Shown: one piece after another, positions 1 to 7,432 of the stretch
How the letters are laid out: every line of letters begins with the position of its first letter
Numbering within the stretch: position 1 is the stretch's first letter
From: Prochlorococcus marinus str. MIT 9215
GTDB lineage: Bacteria; Cyanobacteriota; Cyanobacteriia; PCC-6307; Cyanobiaceae
Assembly: GCA_949486985.1 (NCBI GenBank)
Contig: CATBLW010000126.1
Span: forward strand, 1 to 13,340
DNA length: 13,340 nt
Reading direction: 5' to 3'
Program-made: the position numbers and the translations under genes
The notes under the pieces: generated by a model
The model's database searches: none
What the model saw: only the letters and a program-made list of their open reading frames with translations
Told to the model about the DNA's origin: nothing

Positions 1-261
1 ATCGCAAAATATCTCACTCCAAATGGAACTGATATTCATGAAAATGGGATCAAGCCTGACGTAGAGTCGGAAATGTCTGAAAAAGAAATAAAGACATTTA
101 CCATTGAAGATATTGGCACACTGAAAGATGTTCAATATAAAGCTGCAGAATCCACCTTGATAAAGGTCCTGAGGAATCTAGATACTGGAAGGTTGTATGA
201 TCCCAATAGCACTAACCTCCCTTCCGCTCTTAATGATAAGGCGGTTAAGTTTTCACTCTAG
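1..261 (+). CDS. C-terminal processing peptidase (S41/CtpA family), 3' end only
   Basis: The reading frame is open from the first base and ends with TAG at 259-261, giving 86 C-terminal residues. Near its start it carries the motif TPNGTDIHENGIKPDV, which is characteristic of the end of the S41 protease domain in carboxyl-terminal processing peptidases (CtpA/CtpB/CtpC). The catalytic Ser-Lys dyad and PDZ domain would lie upstream, outside the window. Family members are exported serine proteases that trim C-termini; in cyanobacteria CtpA matures the photosystem II D1 protein, but paralogues exist and this tail does not say which one this is. The tail after the motif is rich in charged residues and ends in KFSL. 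Family assignment is firm; paralogue is open. Confidence 0.88.
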   Translation: MAKYLTPNGTDIHENGIKPDVESEMSEKEIKTFTIEDIGTLKDVQYKAAESTLIKVLRNLDTGRLYDPNSTNLPSALNDKAVKFSL

Positions 262-488
262 TTAATGATTTAATAGTTTGCTCAGCTCATCAGTGCATGA
301 GTTTTCATTGTTGTGATGATTGTCTAATGATTAATCTTGGCTTCCTGTCTGATCTCCCTGATCGATGGATGGCTTCTGTGGGCAATAGTTTTTCAGCTGC
401 TTTATGTATTTGATCGGTTTGGGTTGCATAATCCTGTGATCCTTTTTGATTTTCTATGTAGATCATGGATTATTTTGTTCTCGACCAT

Positions 489-1097
489 TTATCTCGTCGC
501 TAATTTCTTGTCGATTCTCCAATAGCCGTACCAGTCTGGAACGATGTCTTGATTGCGGTGATGGGGATCAGCTTCCAGTTCAACTCTCCAGCCGCTGATG
601 CCTTCGATTGGTAGGCAGTCATCCACTGGGTCTATTTTGTTGACTTCTGCCAGATCATCCTTGTGCTGTTGTTGAGTGTGCTTTAACCAGCGATGTTTGG
701 CTGAGTTCTTGGCTGCTTGTGCAGAGTTAGCAACAACCAAGCCAAACTGATGAATCTCTGCCATTTGTGTTGGTTCATACCCTCCAAGATTGACGAACCA
801 TAAACGCTCTTTCTCTTTCTTTTTTGAAGGCTGGTTGCTTATGGCTGGCTTTAGTTCTGACTCGCTATCTTCTTTAACCAGTTTGATGCAGAAGCCGTCA
901 ATAAAGCGAACAGCAAGATAGCTGTCGATATGGAGGCCACGCTTAGCGCCAAACCACTGTTGGCGAAGCTGATCAATCGTGTCTTCAATTTTATAGCCAG
1001 CAACCCAGCGAACATCGTGAAGTTCAACGTTGCTCTGATTGGTACGGCCACCAAGAACAACGAGGAATAGGGTTGGCTTTGAATCTTGAACAGCCAT
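489..1097 (-). CDS. DUF1543 domain protein, apparently a tandem repeat of the domain
   Basis: This is a 202-residue soluble protein of unknown function. Residues 10-73 match what I know of DUF1543: LFLVVLGGR, then NVELHDVRWVAG (23-34), a QQWFG segment (46-50) and GLHIDSY (54-60). A second weaker copy seems to start at LWFVNLGGYEP (99-109), with EIHQFGLVVA (114-123) in the place of the ELHDVRWVAG segment. The copies are joined by a charged, lysine-rich linker (81-98). There is no signal peptide or membrane segment. The ATG start at 1097 lies just ahead of the conserved block. It follows nadA on the same strand after a gap of about 180 bases, so it probably has its own promoter. Its 3' end faces the ctp gene across 227 bases in which I support no other gene. 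Confidence 0.82.
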   Translation of the reverse strand: MAVQDSKPTLFLVVLGGRTNQSNVELHDVRWVAGYKIEDTIDQLRQQWFGAKRGLHIDSYLAVRFIDGFCIKLVKEDSESELKPAISNQPSKKKEKERLWFVNLGGYEPTQMAEIHQFGLVVANSAQAAKNSAKHRWLKHTQQQHKDDLAEVNKIDPVDDCLPIEGISGWRVELEADPHHRNQDIVPDWYGYWRIDKKLATR

Positions 1098-1278
1098 TAA
1101 ATGGCTTATCTGAGAAGACTATCTTATCCTATCCCTAGTGGGTTTAATGGAGGATTGTCAAAACAAGTGATCCATTCTAGGTGATTGAACTGGGAGCACT
1201 AGTGTGTTGCTATAGATCGCTCAATCGCAGGACTAGATGTCTATTGACGAATGATTGGTTGCTCGAAATGTTGGGTAA

Positions 1279-2250
1279 TTAATTGCTCATTGCTAACATT
1301 TTTTGCATTGGTTTTAGGGCTCGTAATCTGATGCTTTCTTCCATTTCAATGGCTGGCTCTAAATCGATAAGACACTGCAATAACTTCTCAAGTGTGTTGA
1401 GGCGCATGTAAGGACAGGCATTGCAACTGCAGCCATCGATGCCCGGTACTTCGTAAAATGTTTTGTTTGGCATTCTCTGAATCATCTGATGCAGGATTCC
1501 AGGTTCAGTTAATACGATGAATGAATTGGCATCGCTGGTTTCACTGTGTTCAAGAAGTTTGCTAGTAGAACCGATGAAATCTGCTAATTCAAGTAGGTGC
1601 TCTTGGCATTCTGGATGGGCGATGACTTCAGCATCTTGGTGAAGAATCTTTAGCTTCAGCAGTGCTTCTTCGCTGAAGGTCTCATGAACCAAGCAACGCC
1701 CGGGCCAAAAGGTGAGCTCACGACCACTTTGTCTTTGTACCCATCGCCCGAGGTTTCTGTCGGGTGCAAATAAGATTGGTCGATCCGATGGCAATTGATT
1801 CACCAGATCGACGGCATTGCTACTGGTGCAGATCAGATCGCTCTGTGCTTTCACTGCTGCTGTGCAGTTGATATAGCTCACCACAAAATGATCAGGATGT
1901 TGGTCCCGAAATGCTGCGAATTCTTCTGCAGGGCAATCATCTGCCAGTGTGCAACCTGCATCGATGTCTGGAATCAGAACTGTTTTCTCAGGACTGAGGA
2001 TTTTTGCTGTTTCCGCCATGAAGTGGACCCCGCAAAAAACAATCACATCAGCTTCTGTGTTTGCAGCTTTTCGGGAAAGGTCTAGGGAATCGCCAATAAA
2101 ATCAGCAATGTCCTGAATTTCTGGATCCTGGTAATAATGAGCCAGGATCACAGCATTACGTTGCTTACGCAGTGCATCAATAGAGGCTCTAAGTTCGTTC
2201 CCATCGAAACGGACCGGTGAAACCGTCTCTTGGGCGGAAACAGCGGTCAT
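1279..2250 (-). CDS. nadA: Quinolinate synthase A
   Basis: NadA condenses iminoaspartate with dihydroxyacetone phosphate to quinolinate in de novo NAD synthesis, using an oxygen-sensitive [4Fe-4S] cluster in the cytosol. Numbering from a TTG at 2259 (326 residues), the expected cluster cysteines are all present: Cys76 in VFCGVHFMAETAKIL, Cys189 in PGRC and Cys282 in GCSCNACPYM. Substrate-binding segments AHYYQ (40-44) and AHPEC (214-218) are also there, and the length is normal. I prefer the ATG at 2250, three codons inside, giving 323 residues; neither start has a clear Shine-Dalgarno sequence. It is divergent from the phosphoesterase gene with fewer than 40 bases between starts, so the two promoters must overlap each other or the coding regions. 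No nadB or nadC is visible nearby. Confidence 0.96.
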   Translation of the reverse strand: MTAVSAQETVSPVRFDGNELRASIDALRKQRNAVILAHYYQDPEIQDIADFIGDSLDLSRKAANTEADVIVFCGVHFMAETAKILSPEKTVLIPDIDAGCTLADDCPAEEFAAFRDQHPDHFVVSYINCTAAVKAQSDLICTSSNAVDLVNQLPSDRPILFAPDRNLGRWVQRQSGRELTFWPGRCLVHETFSEEALLKLKILHQDAEVIAHPECQEHLLELADFIGSTSKLLEHSETSDANSFIVLTEPGILHQMIQRMPNKTFYEVPGIDGCSCNACPYMRLNTLEKLLQCLIDLEPAIEMEESIRLRALKPMQKMLAMSN

Positions 2251-2287
2251 TGGGACCAACTGGGGCAGGATGTACCCAGCCTAGGCA

Positions 2288-3169
2288 TTGGCCCTGACCG
2301 TTCTTCGTCTTGCCATTGTCGGCGACTTACACGGTGCTTGGGGTACTGACGATCGGGCATTACTTGCTCAGCTTCAGCCTGACGCTGTTTTGTTTGTGGG
2401 TGATCTCAGTGATGGTGATCTGAAGCTGGTCAAGGCGATCCAGCAACTTTCTATCCCTACAGCCGTCATTCTCGGCAATCACGATCGAGGGCGTGATCCC
2501 AGTGGCGCGATCATGGAGCGTCAACTGAATTTGTTGGCAGAGCGTCATTGTGGCTGGAGCTTGCGCCAATGGGTTGAACCAGAAGTGGCCGTGGTTGGAG
2601 CGAGGCCAGGGAGTGCTGGAGGTGGATTTCATCTCTCCAAAGCCATTCAAGCGATTTATGGTCCGATGACGATGGAGGAGTCTGCAGATCGAATTGTTAA
2701 GGCCGCGAAGCAGGCCCCGAAACACTGGCCTCTCGTCGTACTGGCTCATTCTGGCCCGACGGGACTTGGGTCAGAGGCAACAAGCCCCTGCGGTCGCGAT
2801 TGGAAGGCTCCAGCGATGGATTGGGGAGATCTTGATCTGGCGCTGGCAATCGATCGAATCAGAAGGGACAGGGTTCCGGAGTTGGTGGTTTTCGGCCACA
2901 TGCATCATCAACTCAAGCGAGGAAATGGCGATCGTTGCACCTTTGTTGAAGATCGCTGGGGAACCGCCTATCTCAATGCAGCCTGTGTGCCTCGGCGCTG
3001 TTGCGATGAAGATGGCCACTCTCTTTGCCATCTTTCCTGGGTTGAATTTATTGATGGACGACTCAGCCTCGTAAGTCATCGCTGGTTTTTGCCTGATGCC
3101 TCTTTGGCTTACCAACAAACTCTCTTGAGCAGGCCTGAATCCACAACCATCCAGAAGATGCCGTGCTGA
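2288..3169 (+). CDS. Calcineurin-like metallophosphoesterase, cyanobacterial TIGR04168-type
   Basis: The 293-residue protein has the full metal-binding signature of the calcineurin-like phosphoesterase fold: GDLHG (12-16), FVGDLSDGD (36-44), LGNHD (62-66), a histidine in LAHSGPTG (His154), and GHMHH (203-207). These place two divalent metals at the active site. From memory it matches the TIGR04168 group, found in cyanobacteria and plastids and without a known substrate. There is no signal peptide, so it should act in the cytosol. The only workable start is TTG at 2288, because a stop lies two codons upstream in frame. The next gene starts inside its last codons (7-base overlap), which implies one operon and translational coupling. 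Phosphatase or phosphodiesterase activity is inferred from family only. Confidence 0.87.
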   Translation: MALTVLRLAIVGDLHGAWGTDDRALLAQLQPDAVLFVGDLSDGDLKLVKAIQQLSIPTAVILGNHDRGRDPSGAIMERQLNLLAERHCGWSLRQWVEPEVAVVGARPGSAGGGFHLSKAIQAIYGPMTMEESADRIVKAAKQAPKHWPLVVLAHSGPTGLGSEATSPCGRDWKAPAMDWGDLDLALAIDRIRRDRVPELVVFGHMHHQLKRGNGDRCTFVEDRWGTAYLNAACVPRRCCDEDGHSLCHLSWVEFIDGRLSLVSHRWFLPDASLAYQQTLLSRPESTTIQKMPC

Positions 3170-4245
3170 TCTATCTCTGCTTAAGCAGTCACGGTTATGG
3201 CCACGCGGCACGGCAGGCCGCGGTATTAGCAGAACTACATCGTCTTCAGCCTGATTGGCGTCTGGTCGTTAGTTCAGTTGTTGATATGCAATTTCTGAGT
3301 CTTGTTTTGCAAGATATACCCGTTGAACATCGCAGGCTTCGATGGGATGTTGGCATGGTGCAGATGAATGCCATTGAGCTTGATTGTTCATCCACACTTG
3401 CTGCATTGGCTGAGCTGAATTCATTGCTCCCAACGCAAATAGAAGACGAAGTTGTCTGGATCAAGGCACAGCAATGTTCAGTGATCGTTCTTGCAGATAT
3501 TCCACCTGCGGCGGCGCAGTTGGCTGATCAACTTGATGCGCCGCTTGTCTGGATGGGAAATTTTGGTTGGGATGAGATTTATGCCCCATTGGGAGGCCCT
3601 TTCGTTGACCATGCTCAGGCCGCCTACGCTGACTATCAACGTGGTGATTTGTTGTTGCGTTGTCCGTTCTCATTGTCGATGGACTGGTCAACTCCTGAGC
3701 AATCTCTTGGATTAACAGCCCCAAGGCCAAGGCCGCTACCAAAAGAGAAACAAGATGAGCTGGCTTCCATTAATTCTCCAATTGTGATGGTTGGATTTGG
3801 TGGATTTGGTTTGCCGCTTAGTTCTTCATTGTTCAGCCATTGGCCAGATCACTATTTTCTTGTGCCTCGGCCCCAAAAAACATCCATTTATATGGAATTA
3901 AATCAGTGTCACAATATCTCTTTCTTGCCTGAATCAAGTCGCCTTTTGGACGCATTACCTTTTTGCTCCAGGCATATTGGCAAACCTGGCTATAGCAGTT
4001 TCTGTGAGGCCATTAGCTTGCGAATTGGTTTACACGTTGTGCGAAGGAATGATTTTGCCGAGACAAATGCCTTGCTTTATGGGCTCAAATATTTTGCAGA
4101 GCACCGCCTGCTTGAACGTCATCAACTTGAGCAAGGCGATTGGGAATTGGATCAGCCTTTGATCGCACCTTTAGATCCCAAAGGTTTAGCTAACGATGGC
4201 GCCCTCACTGCGGCCAACAGTCTTATTGAAATCTTGGAGCATTAG
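3163..4245 (+). CDS. GT-B fold glycosyltransferase-like protein (MurG / arabinokinase N-domain type)
   Basis: This 360-residue protein begins with a short beta strand and the motif SSHGYGHAARQ (8-18). That glycine-rich loop is typical of nucleotide-sugar GT-B enzymes and of the N-terminal domain of plant L-arabinokinase (HGFGHATR). A C-terminal donor-binding segment HIGKPGYSSFCEAI (271-284) matches the usual GT-B pattern of a glycine-rich turn followed by an acidic residue. The central part is not distinctive to me. There is no membrane span or signal peptide, so the protein is cytosolic or loosely membrane-bound. The GTG start overlaps the phosphoesterase stop by 7 bases. Donor and acceptor are unknown; the pairing with a phosphoesterase suggests sugar-phosphate or sugar-nucleotide chemistry, but that is inference. 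Confidence 0.72.
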   Translation: MLIYLCLSSHGYGHAARQAAVLAELHRLQPDWRLVVSSVVDMQFLSLVLQDIPVEHRRLRWDVGMVQMNAIELDCSSTLAALAELNSLLPTQIEDEVVWIKAQQCSVIVLADIPPAAAQLADQLDAPLVWMGNFGWDEIYAPLGGPFVDHAQAAYADYQRGDLLLRCPFSLSMDWSTPEQSLGLTAPRPRPLPKEKQDELASINSPIVMVGFGGFGLPLSSSLFSHWPDHYFLVPRPQKTSIYMELNQCHNISFLPESSRLLDALPFCSRHIGKPGYSSFCEAISLRIGLHVVRRNDFAETNALLYGLKYFAEHRLLERHQLEQGDWELDQPLIAPLDPKGLANDGALTAANSLIEILEH

Positions 4246-4555
4246 ACAATCTTTGTTTCTCAGCATTGACCAACGATTGAGATTCAAGCTTTCAACTTTT
4301 GAGCAGAAGGGTTTTCAAGAACAGCACCAGGTGGACGGCCTGCTGGCTGGCACAAGATTGCTGTCTTTTCGGAGCGGTTTCGACATAGTCGGCCAAATTG
4401 TTAAATCTTTTGGTTTAACTCCCTATGGTTGCTGGCCAATTGGTCTCTAGCCGTGGGTTCATCAAGACCGTTTACGGCCTTCAACGCGACTCTCCTTTGT
4501 TCGTTGTTGGGATCCTTCCTCTCTCGGATGGATTCTTGTTCCTTGATTTCACTGA
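4246..4555. other. 310-base gap with no supported gene
   Basis: I find no tRNA-like fold and no convincing coding region here. Two open frames cross it on the plus strand (4196-4450 and 4429-4677), but the first begins inside the glycosyltransferase gene and the second runs into the lysozyme gene in another frame. Neither resembles a protein I know. It holds a nested inverted repeat at 4391-4437 (GGCCA/TGGCC outside, GTTAAA/TTTAAC at 4400-4405/4414-4419 inside). The gap presumably contains the end of the upstream operon and the promoter and leader of the lysozyme gene. For such a compact genome it is long. Confidence 0.5.
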
Positions 4556-5299
4556 ATGACTTCCTCCGCCCCGATTGCACGCAACGTCTTCATTGCAGTC
4601 GCCGCAGGTTCTCTTTCCTTCGCTCTTCCTATACAAGCGCTTCAATCAACCTCTATCCCTCCCCTGCCTGCTGTTAACGCATTGCAGCGCTCGGCGATGG
4701 TTAGTAGCTCTGATTTTGTACCCACGTCTGCTCTCCCCTATGTGATCACCCCAGAGCGGCGGGCCCTTCTGAATACCATCCGCTTTGCAGAGGGAACATG
4801 GAAAGGAGGCCTGGACCTTGGCTACAGAGTCATGTTTGGTGGAGGCTTGATGCCACATTTGAAAAGGCATCCAAATCGTGTGATTTATTCATCCCGCTAT
4901 GCGAGTGCAGCAGCAGGTGCCTACCAGTTCATGCCCTTTACTTGGAATCTTGTTCAGAAAAAGCTAGGTTTTCGGGGGTTTGGTCCTGAAGCTCAAGACC
5001 AAGGAGCGTTATTCCTTATTCAGCGTCGAAAGGCTTTGGCGCTGACTGATCAAGGCTTAATGACACCTTTACTTGCCGCCAAGCTTGCTCCTGAATGGGC
5101 ATCGTTTCCCACCCTGCAGGGCAGGAGCTATTACGGGCAGCCTGTTAAGCGATTCACGCGATTGAATAGCTTTTACAATGTTGCTCTGGCTCAATTAAGG
5201 CAAGAAAGAGATCAACGCCGATTAGACCTTTCAGGAGATGGTGCAGGAAGCACCAAACCTATTTGTAGGCCACCAACAATTCTTTGCAGCATTAGATAA
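4556..5299 (+). CDS. Exported lysozyme of the lambda-endolysin (GH104) type
   Basis: This is a 247-residue peptidoglycan-cleaving enzyme of the phage lambda gpR family, which are lytic transglycosylases. The domain spans about residues 62-217: LLNTIRFAEGT (71-81) with the likely catalytic Glu79, GYRVMFGGG (89-97), SSRYASAAAGAYQFMPFTW (112-130) and LAPEWASFP (177-185). The N-terminus is not phage-like: residues 10-29 form a hydrophobic stretch ending near IQALQ that looks like a Sec signal peptide, so the protein should act on the cell wall from the periplasm. No holin, spanin or other phage gene is nearby. The tail after residue 217 is low in conservation and ends in a cysteine-containing, proline-rich segment. 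The ATG start is chosen because it precedes the signal peptide. The gene converges on the TPM gene. Confidence 0.85.
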   Translation: MTSSAPIARNVFIAVAAGSLSFALPIQALQSTSIPPLPAVNALQRSAMVSSSDFVPTSALPYVITPERRALLNTIRFAEGTWKGGLDLGYRVMFGGGLMPHLKRHPNRVIYSSRYASAAAGAYQFMPFTWNLVQKKLGFRGFGPEAQDQGALFLIQRRKALALTDQGLMTPLLAAKLAPEWASFPTLQGRSYYGQPVKRFTRLNSFYNVALAQLRQERDQRRLDLSGDGAGSTKPICRPPTILCSIR

Positions 5300-5302
5300 T
5301 TT

Positions 5303-5320
5303 AGTTTTTTGCTAAAAACT
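5303..5320. terminator. AT-rich hairpin between convergent genes
   Basis: AGTTTTT (5303-5309) pairs with AAAAACT (5314-5320) around a TGCT loop, giving 7 pairs. It lies in the 31-base spacer where the lysozyme and TPM genes converge, so it could serve both directions. The stem is almost all A-T pairs and no clear U-run follows it, so it would be a weak intrinsic terminator at best. Confidence 0.3.
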
Positions 5321-5330
5321 TAGACGAATT

Positions 5331-6137
5331 TTATGTGTCTGACTCTTCAACGAGTTTCTCACTCATTGTCGCTTGGGCTATTAAGTAAGCACCTACTGCA
5401 CAACCAAAGAATCCAAGGCCATTTCTTATCAAAGGAATCAGATCACTGGTTCGAGAGATGACTGGTGCAATGCCGAATACTCCTAGCAACATGCCCCAAA
5501 GCGGTGAAAGTAGTAATAACCACGTCCACGCAACCATTTCTCCTTTCTTGCGAGGGAAGGCTGCAAAGCCCGCCACAACACCTCCTAGAGCGGATGTTGA
5601 GAAAGTCCAGAGCCATTGCTCTTGAGTCAGTCCTGGCACAAATAGGCAGCCACCTCGGTCAAGACACGTTTCCACTGCCTTGAGCGCGTCAAGTATGGCG
5701 CCGTCTTCACCGTGATCTTTGAGGTAAAACTGATTCCCATAACGGGTTTGCAGCTCCACCCAATAGGTGCGTTGCATCAGGGCGAACAGAGCATCGCCAA
5801 CGTTGAAGCTGAGCAGATTGCCTCCTCGAGGATCAGCAATCATGAGAAGACTTCGTTCATCTAAGTCCCAGAACTCTTTGACGGCGAGTCCTGGCGTTCG
5901 TTCGTATTGGGTTAGAACACGCAGTTTCCAGCCTGTACGCGATTCGATTTCATTGAGATTTTGCTCTAGGTCTGAACGTTGCTTTTCGCTTAGAGCCCTT
6001 GCGAGATCAATCACCGGTGTTGGGTGATCGGGCAAGAGTTCAGGGTTGTCGTAAGCGAACGCGGGTCCGCAACAGATCAGAGAGAGCACCAATGCCAGCA
6101 GTGCCGCTATAGGTCTGTGTCTGTGATGTGCTCCCAT
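5331..6137 (-). CDS. TPM-domain (Psb32/TLP18.3-like) membrane protein
   Basis: The 268-residue product begins with a signal peptide (arginine/histidine-rich start, hydrophobic core 11-22, AFA before residue 29). A TPM domain follows at about 40-160, recognisable from PVIDLARALSEKQR (41-54) and a repair-domain core including KLRVLTQYERTPG (71-83). Three membrane spans near 177-195, 202-226 and 236-256 close the protein. TPM proteins such as Psb32 and plant TLP18.3 sit in thylakoids and aid photosystem II repair, but that role is only inferred here. An upstream in-frame ATG at 6209 would add 24 residues with no signal-peptide character and would overlap the divergent methyltransferase gene, so I use the ATG at 6137. 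Only 31 bases separate the two divergent starts. Confidence 0.8.
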   Translation of the reverse strand: MGAHHRHRPIAALLALVLSLICCGPAFAYDNPELLPDHPTPVIDLARALSEKQRSDLEQNLNEIESRTGWKLRVLTQYERTPGLAVKEFWDLDERSLLMIADPRGGNLLSFNVGDALFALMQRTYWVELQTRYGNQFYLKDHGEDGAILDALKAVETCLDRGGCLFVPGLTQEQWLWTFSTSALGGVVAGFAAFPRKKGEMVAWTWLLLLSPLWGMLLGVFGIAPVISRTSDLIPLIRNGLGFFGCAVGAYLIAQATMSEKLVEESDT

Positions 6138-6168
6138 GTATTTATTGAATTGAGGGGCATTCTCTCTA

Positions 6169-7389
6169 ATGGACCTCCCCTCTGCTCCATGCCCAGCTTG
6201 GTTGATCACAAGGTTGAAGGCGTTTGGAGGCAGTGTCAGCTTTCATCAGTACATGGATTGGGTGCTCAATGATCCTGATCAAGGGGCCTACGCCACAGGA
6301 AAGCTTCGCATTGGGGTTGACGGTGATTTTGTTACCTCTCCCTCCCTAGGAGGAGATTTTGCGCAGCTCCTGGCTGTGCAACTGGCGGATTGGTTTGATC
6401 AACTTGAGCAACGCAATCATTCAGATCAACGCCTGACTTTGGTGGAAGCCGGTCCTGGAGAAGGGCAACTAGCTATTGATCTGATTACTGCCCTGGAGTC
6501 GCTTTGCCCAGATTTGCTGCCAAAGCTGGATTTGGTTTTGGTGGAACCCAATCAGGGTATGGCTGAACGGCAACGCGAACGTTTGGCTTTGTTGAAGCCA
6601 TCAGTATCTATTCATTGGCGTAGCTTCGCGGATTTGGCTGCGGCACCGGTGGTTGGTGTGCTGCTCGCCCATGAGGTGCTGGATGCTTTGCCCGTCGAAC
6701 GCTTGGTGTGGCGCCACAACGCCTTGCATCGTCAAGGCGTTGGCTTTGAGATGGTCAATTCTGAGCCTTATCTCCGTTTTATTGAGCTCCCAATTCCAGA
6801 ACAGCTGAAATTATCGATAGAGAAGGCCAATCGCAGCTTGGGAATAACCATCCCTCCTCCAAACGTGCCAGATGGTTGGTGTAGTGAATGGCATCAAGAT
6901 TTAGAGCCCTGGTTAAAGCAGGCTGCTTCAGCTCTGCAAATGGGCCCAATGTTGGTCATTGATTACGCCCTTGAAGCGCGTCGTTACTTCAACGCTGCGA
7001 GGGGGGATGGCACCTTGATGGCCTACCGGCAGCAGATGGCTAGTTCGGCTCTGTTGGAGTCACCCGGTTGTTGTGATCTCACAGCTCATCTTTGCCTGGA
7101 AACTCTTCAATACCAAGCTGAACAACAGGGTTGGAATTGTCTTGGCGAGGTTCGTCAAGGTCAAGCCTTGCTAGCGCTTGGTTTGGCGGAACAACTTTAT
7201 GGTTTGCAGAAGCTTCCTCCTACTCAGCTTTCAGATGCTTTTCAAAGGCGAGAAGCGCTTTTGAGGCTTGTGGATCCTGCTGGACTCGGTGAGTTTCGTT
7301 GGTTGGCCTTTGAGATCAAGCCGATTTCTTCAAACCATGCTGAGCAGCCAAAGCTTCATTGCAAGTTCCTGGAGGAACCTGTTCGTTGA
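6169..7389 (+). CDS. SAM-dependent methyltransferase, MidA/NDUFAF7 family (DUF185)
   Basis: This 406-residue protein has the family architecture: FHQYMDWVLNDPDQGAYA near 25-42 (usual form includes FMxxaLydPxxGYY), TSPSLGGDFAQLL (56-68), and the SAM-binding glycine loop VEAGPGEGQLAID (92-104). Further on come LLAHEVLDALPVERLVW (about 164-180), comparable to the family's NEFFDALP motif, and a late DYALEARRYF segment. Mitochondrial NDUFAF7 methylates an arginine of a complex I subunit and is needed for complex I assembly; the cyanobacterial substrate is not known, although NDH-1 is an obvious candidate. The protein is soluble. A purine-rich stretch at 6152-6156 (GAGGGG region) lies about 12 bases ahead of the ATG. 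It ends 43 bases before convergent aroB. Confidence 0.88.
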   Translation: MDLPSAPCPAWLITRLKAFGGSVSFHQYMDWVLNDPDQGAYATGKLRIGVDGDFVTSPSLGGDFAQLLAVQLADWFDQLEQRNHSDQRLTLVEAGPGEGQLAIDLITALESLCPDLLPKLDLVLVEPNQGMAERQRERLALLKPSVSIHWRSFADLAAAPVVGVLLAHEVLDALPVERLVWRHNALHRQGVGFEMVNSEPYLRFIELPIPEQLKLSIEKANRSLGITIPPPNVPDGWCSEWHQDLEPWLKQAASALQMGPMLVIDYALEARRYFNAARGDGTLMAYRQQMASSALLESPGCCDLTAHLCLETLQYQAEQQGWNCLGEVRQGQALLALGLAEQLYGLQKLPPTQLSDAFQRREALLRLVDPAGLGEFRWLAFEIKPISSNHAEQPKLHCKFLEEPVR

Positions 7390-7399
7390 GCGTCTTTGA

Positions 7400-7422
7400 T
7401 GAGGCTCTTGGTTAAGACCTCA
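7400..7422. terminator. Hairpin between convergent methyltransferase and aroB
   Basis: TGAGG (7400-7404) and TCTT (7406-7409) pair with AAGA (7414-7417) and CCTCA (7418-7422), leaving one bulged C and a GGTT loop, so 9 pairs in all. It sits in the 43-base spacer between two convergent stop codons, which is where a shared terminator would be expected. No U-run follows on either strand, so the call rests on position and pairing. Confidence 0.38.
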
Positions 7423-7432
7423 GTTAAGCCCT

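Noticed and set aside
337..525. Hydrophobic 62-codon plus-strand frame with a TTG start
   Set aside because: No ribosome-binding site, a rare start codon and an overlap with the end of the DUF1543 gene. T-rich intergenic DNA gives hydrophobic translations by chance.
4429..4677. Plus-strand frame of 82 codons before the lysozyme
   Set aside because: It overlaps the lysozyme signal-peptide region in another frame, is rich in Ser, Leu and Arg, and has no recognisable domain.
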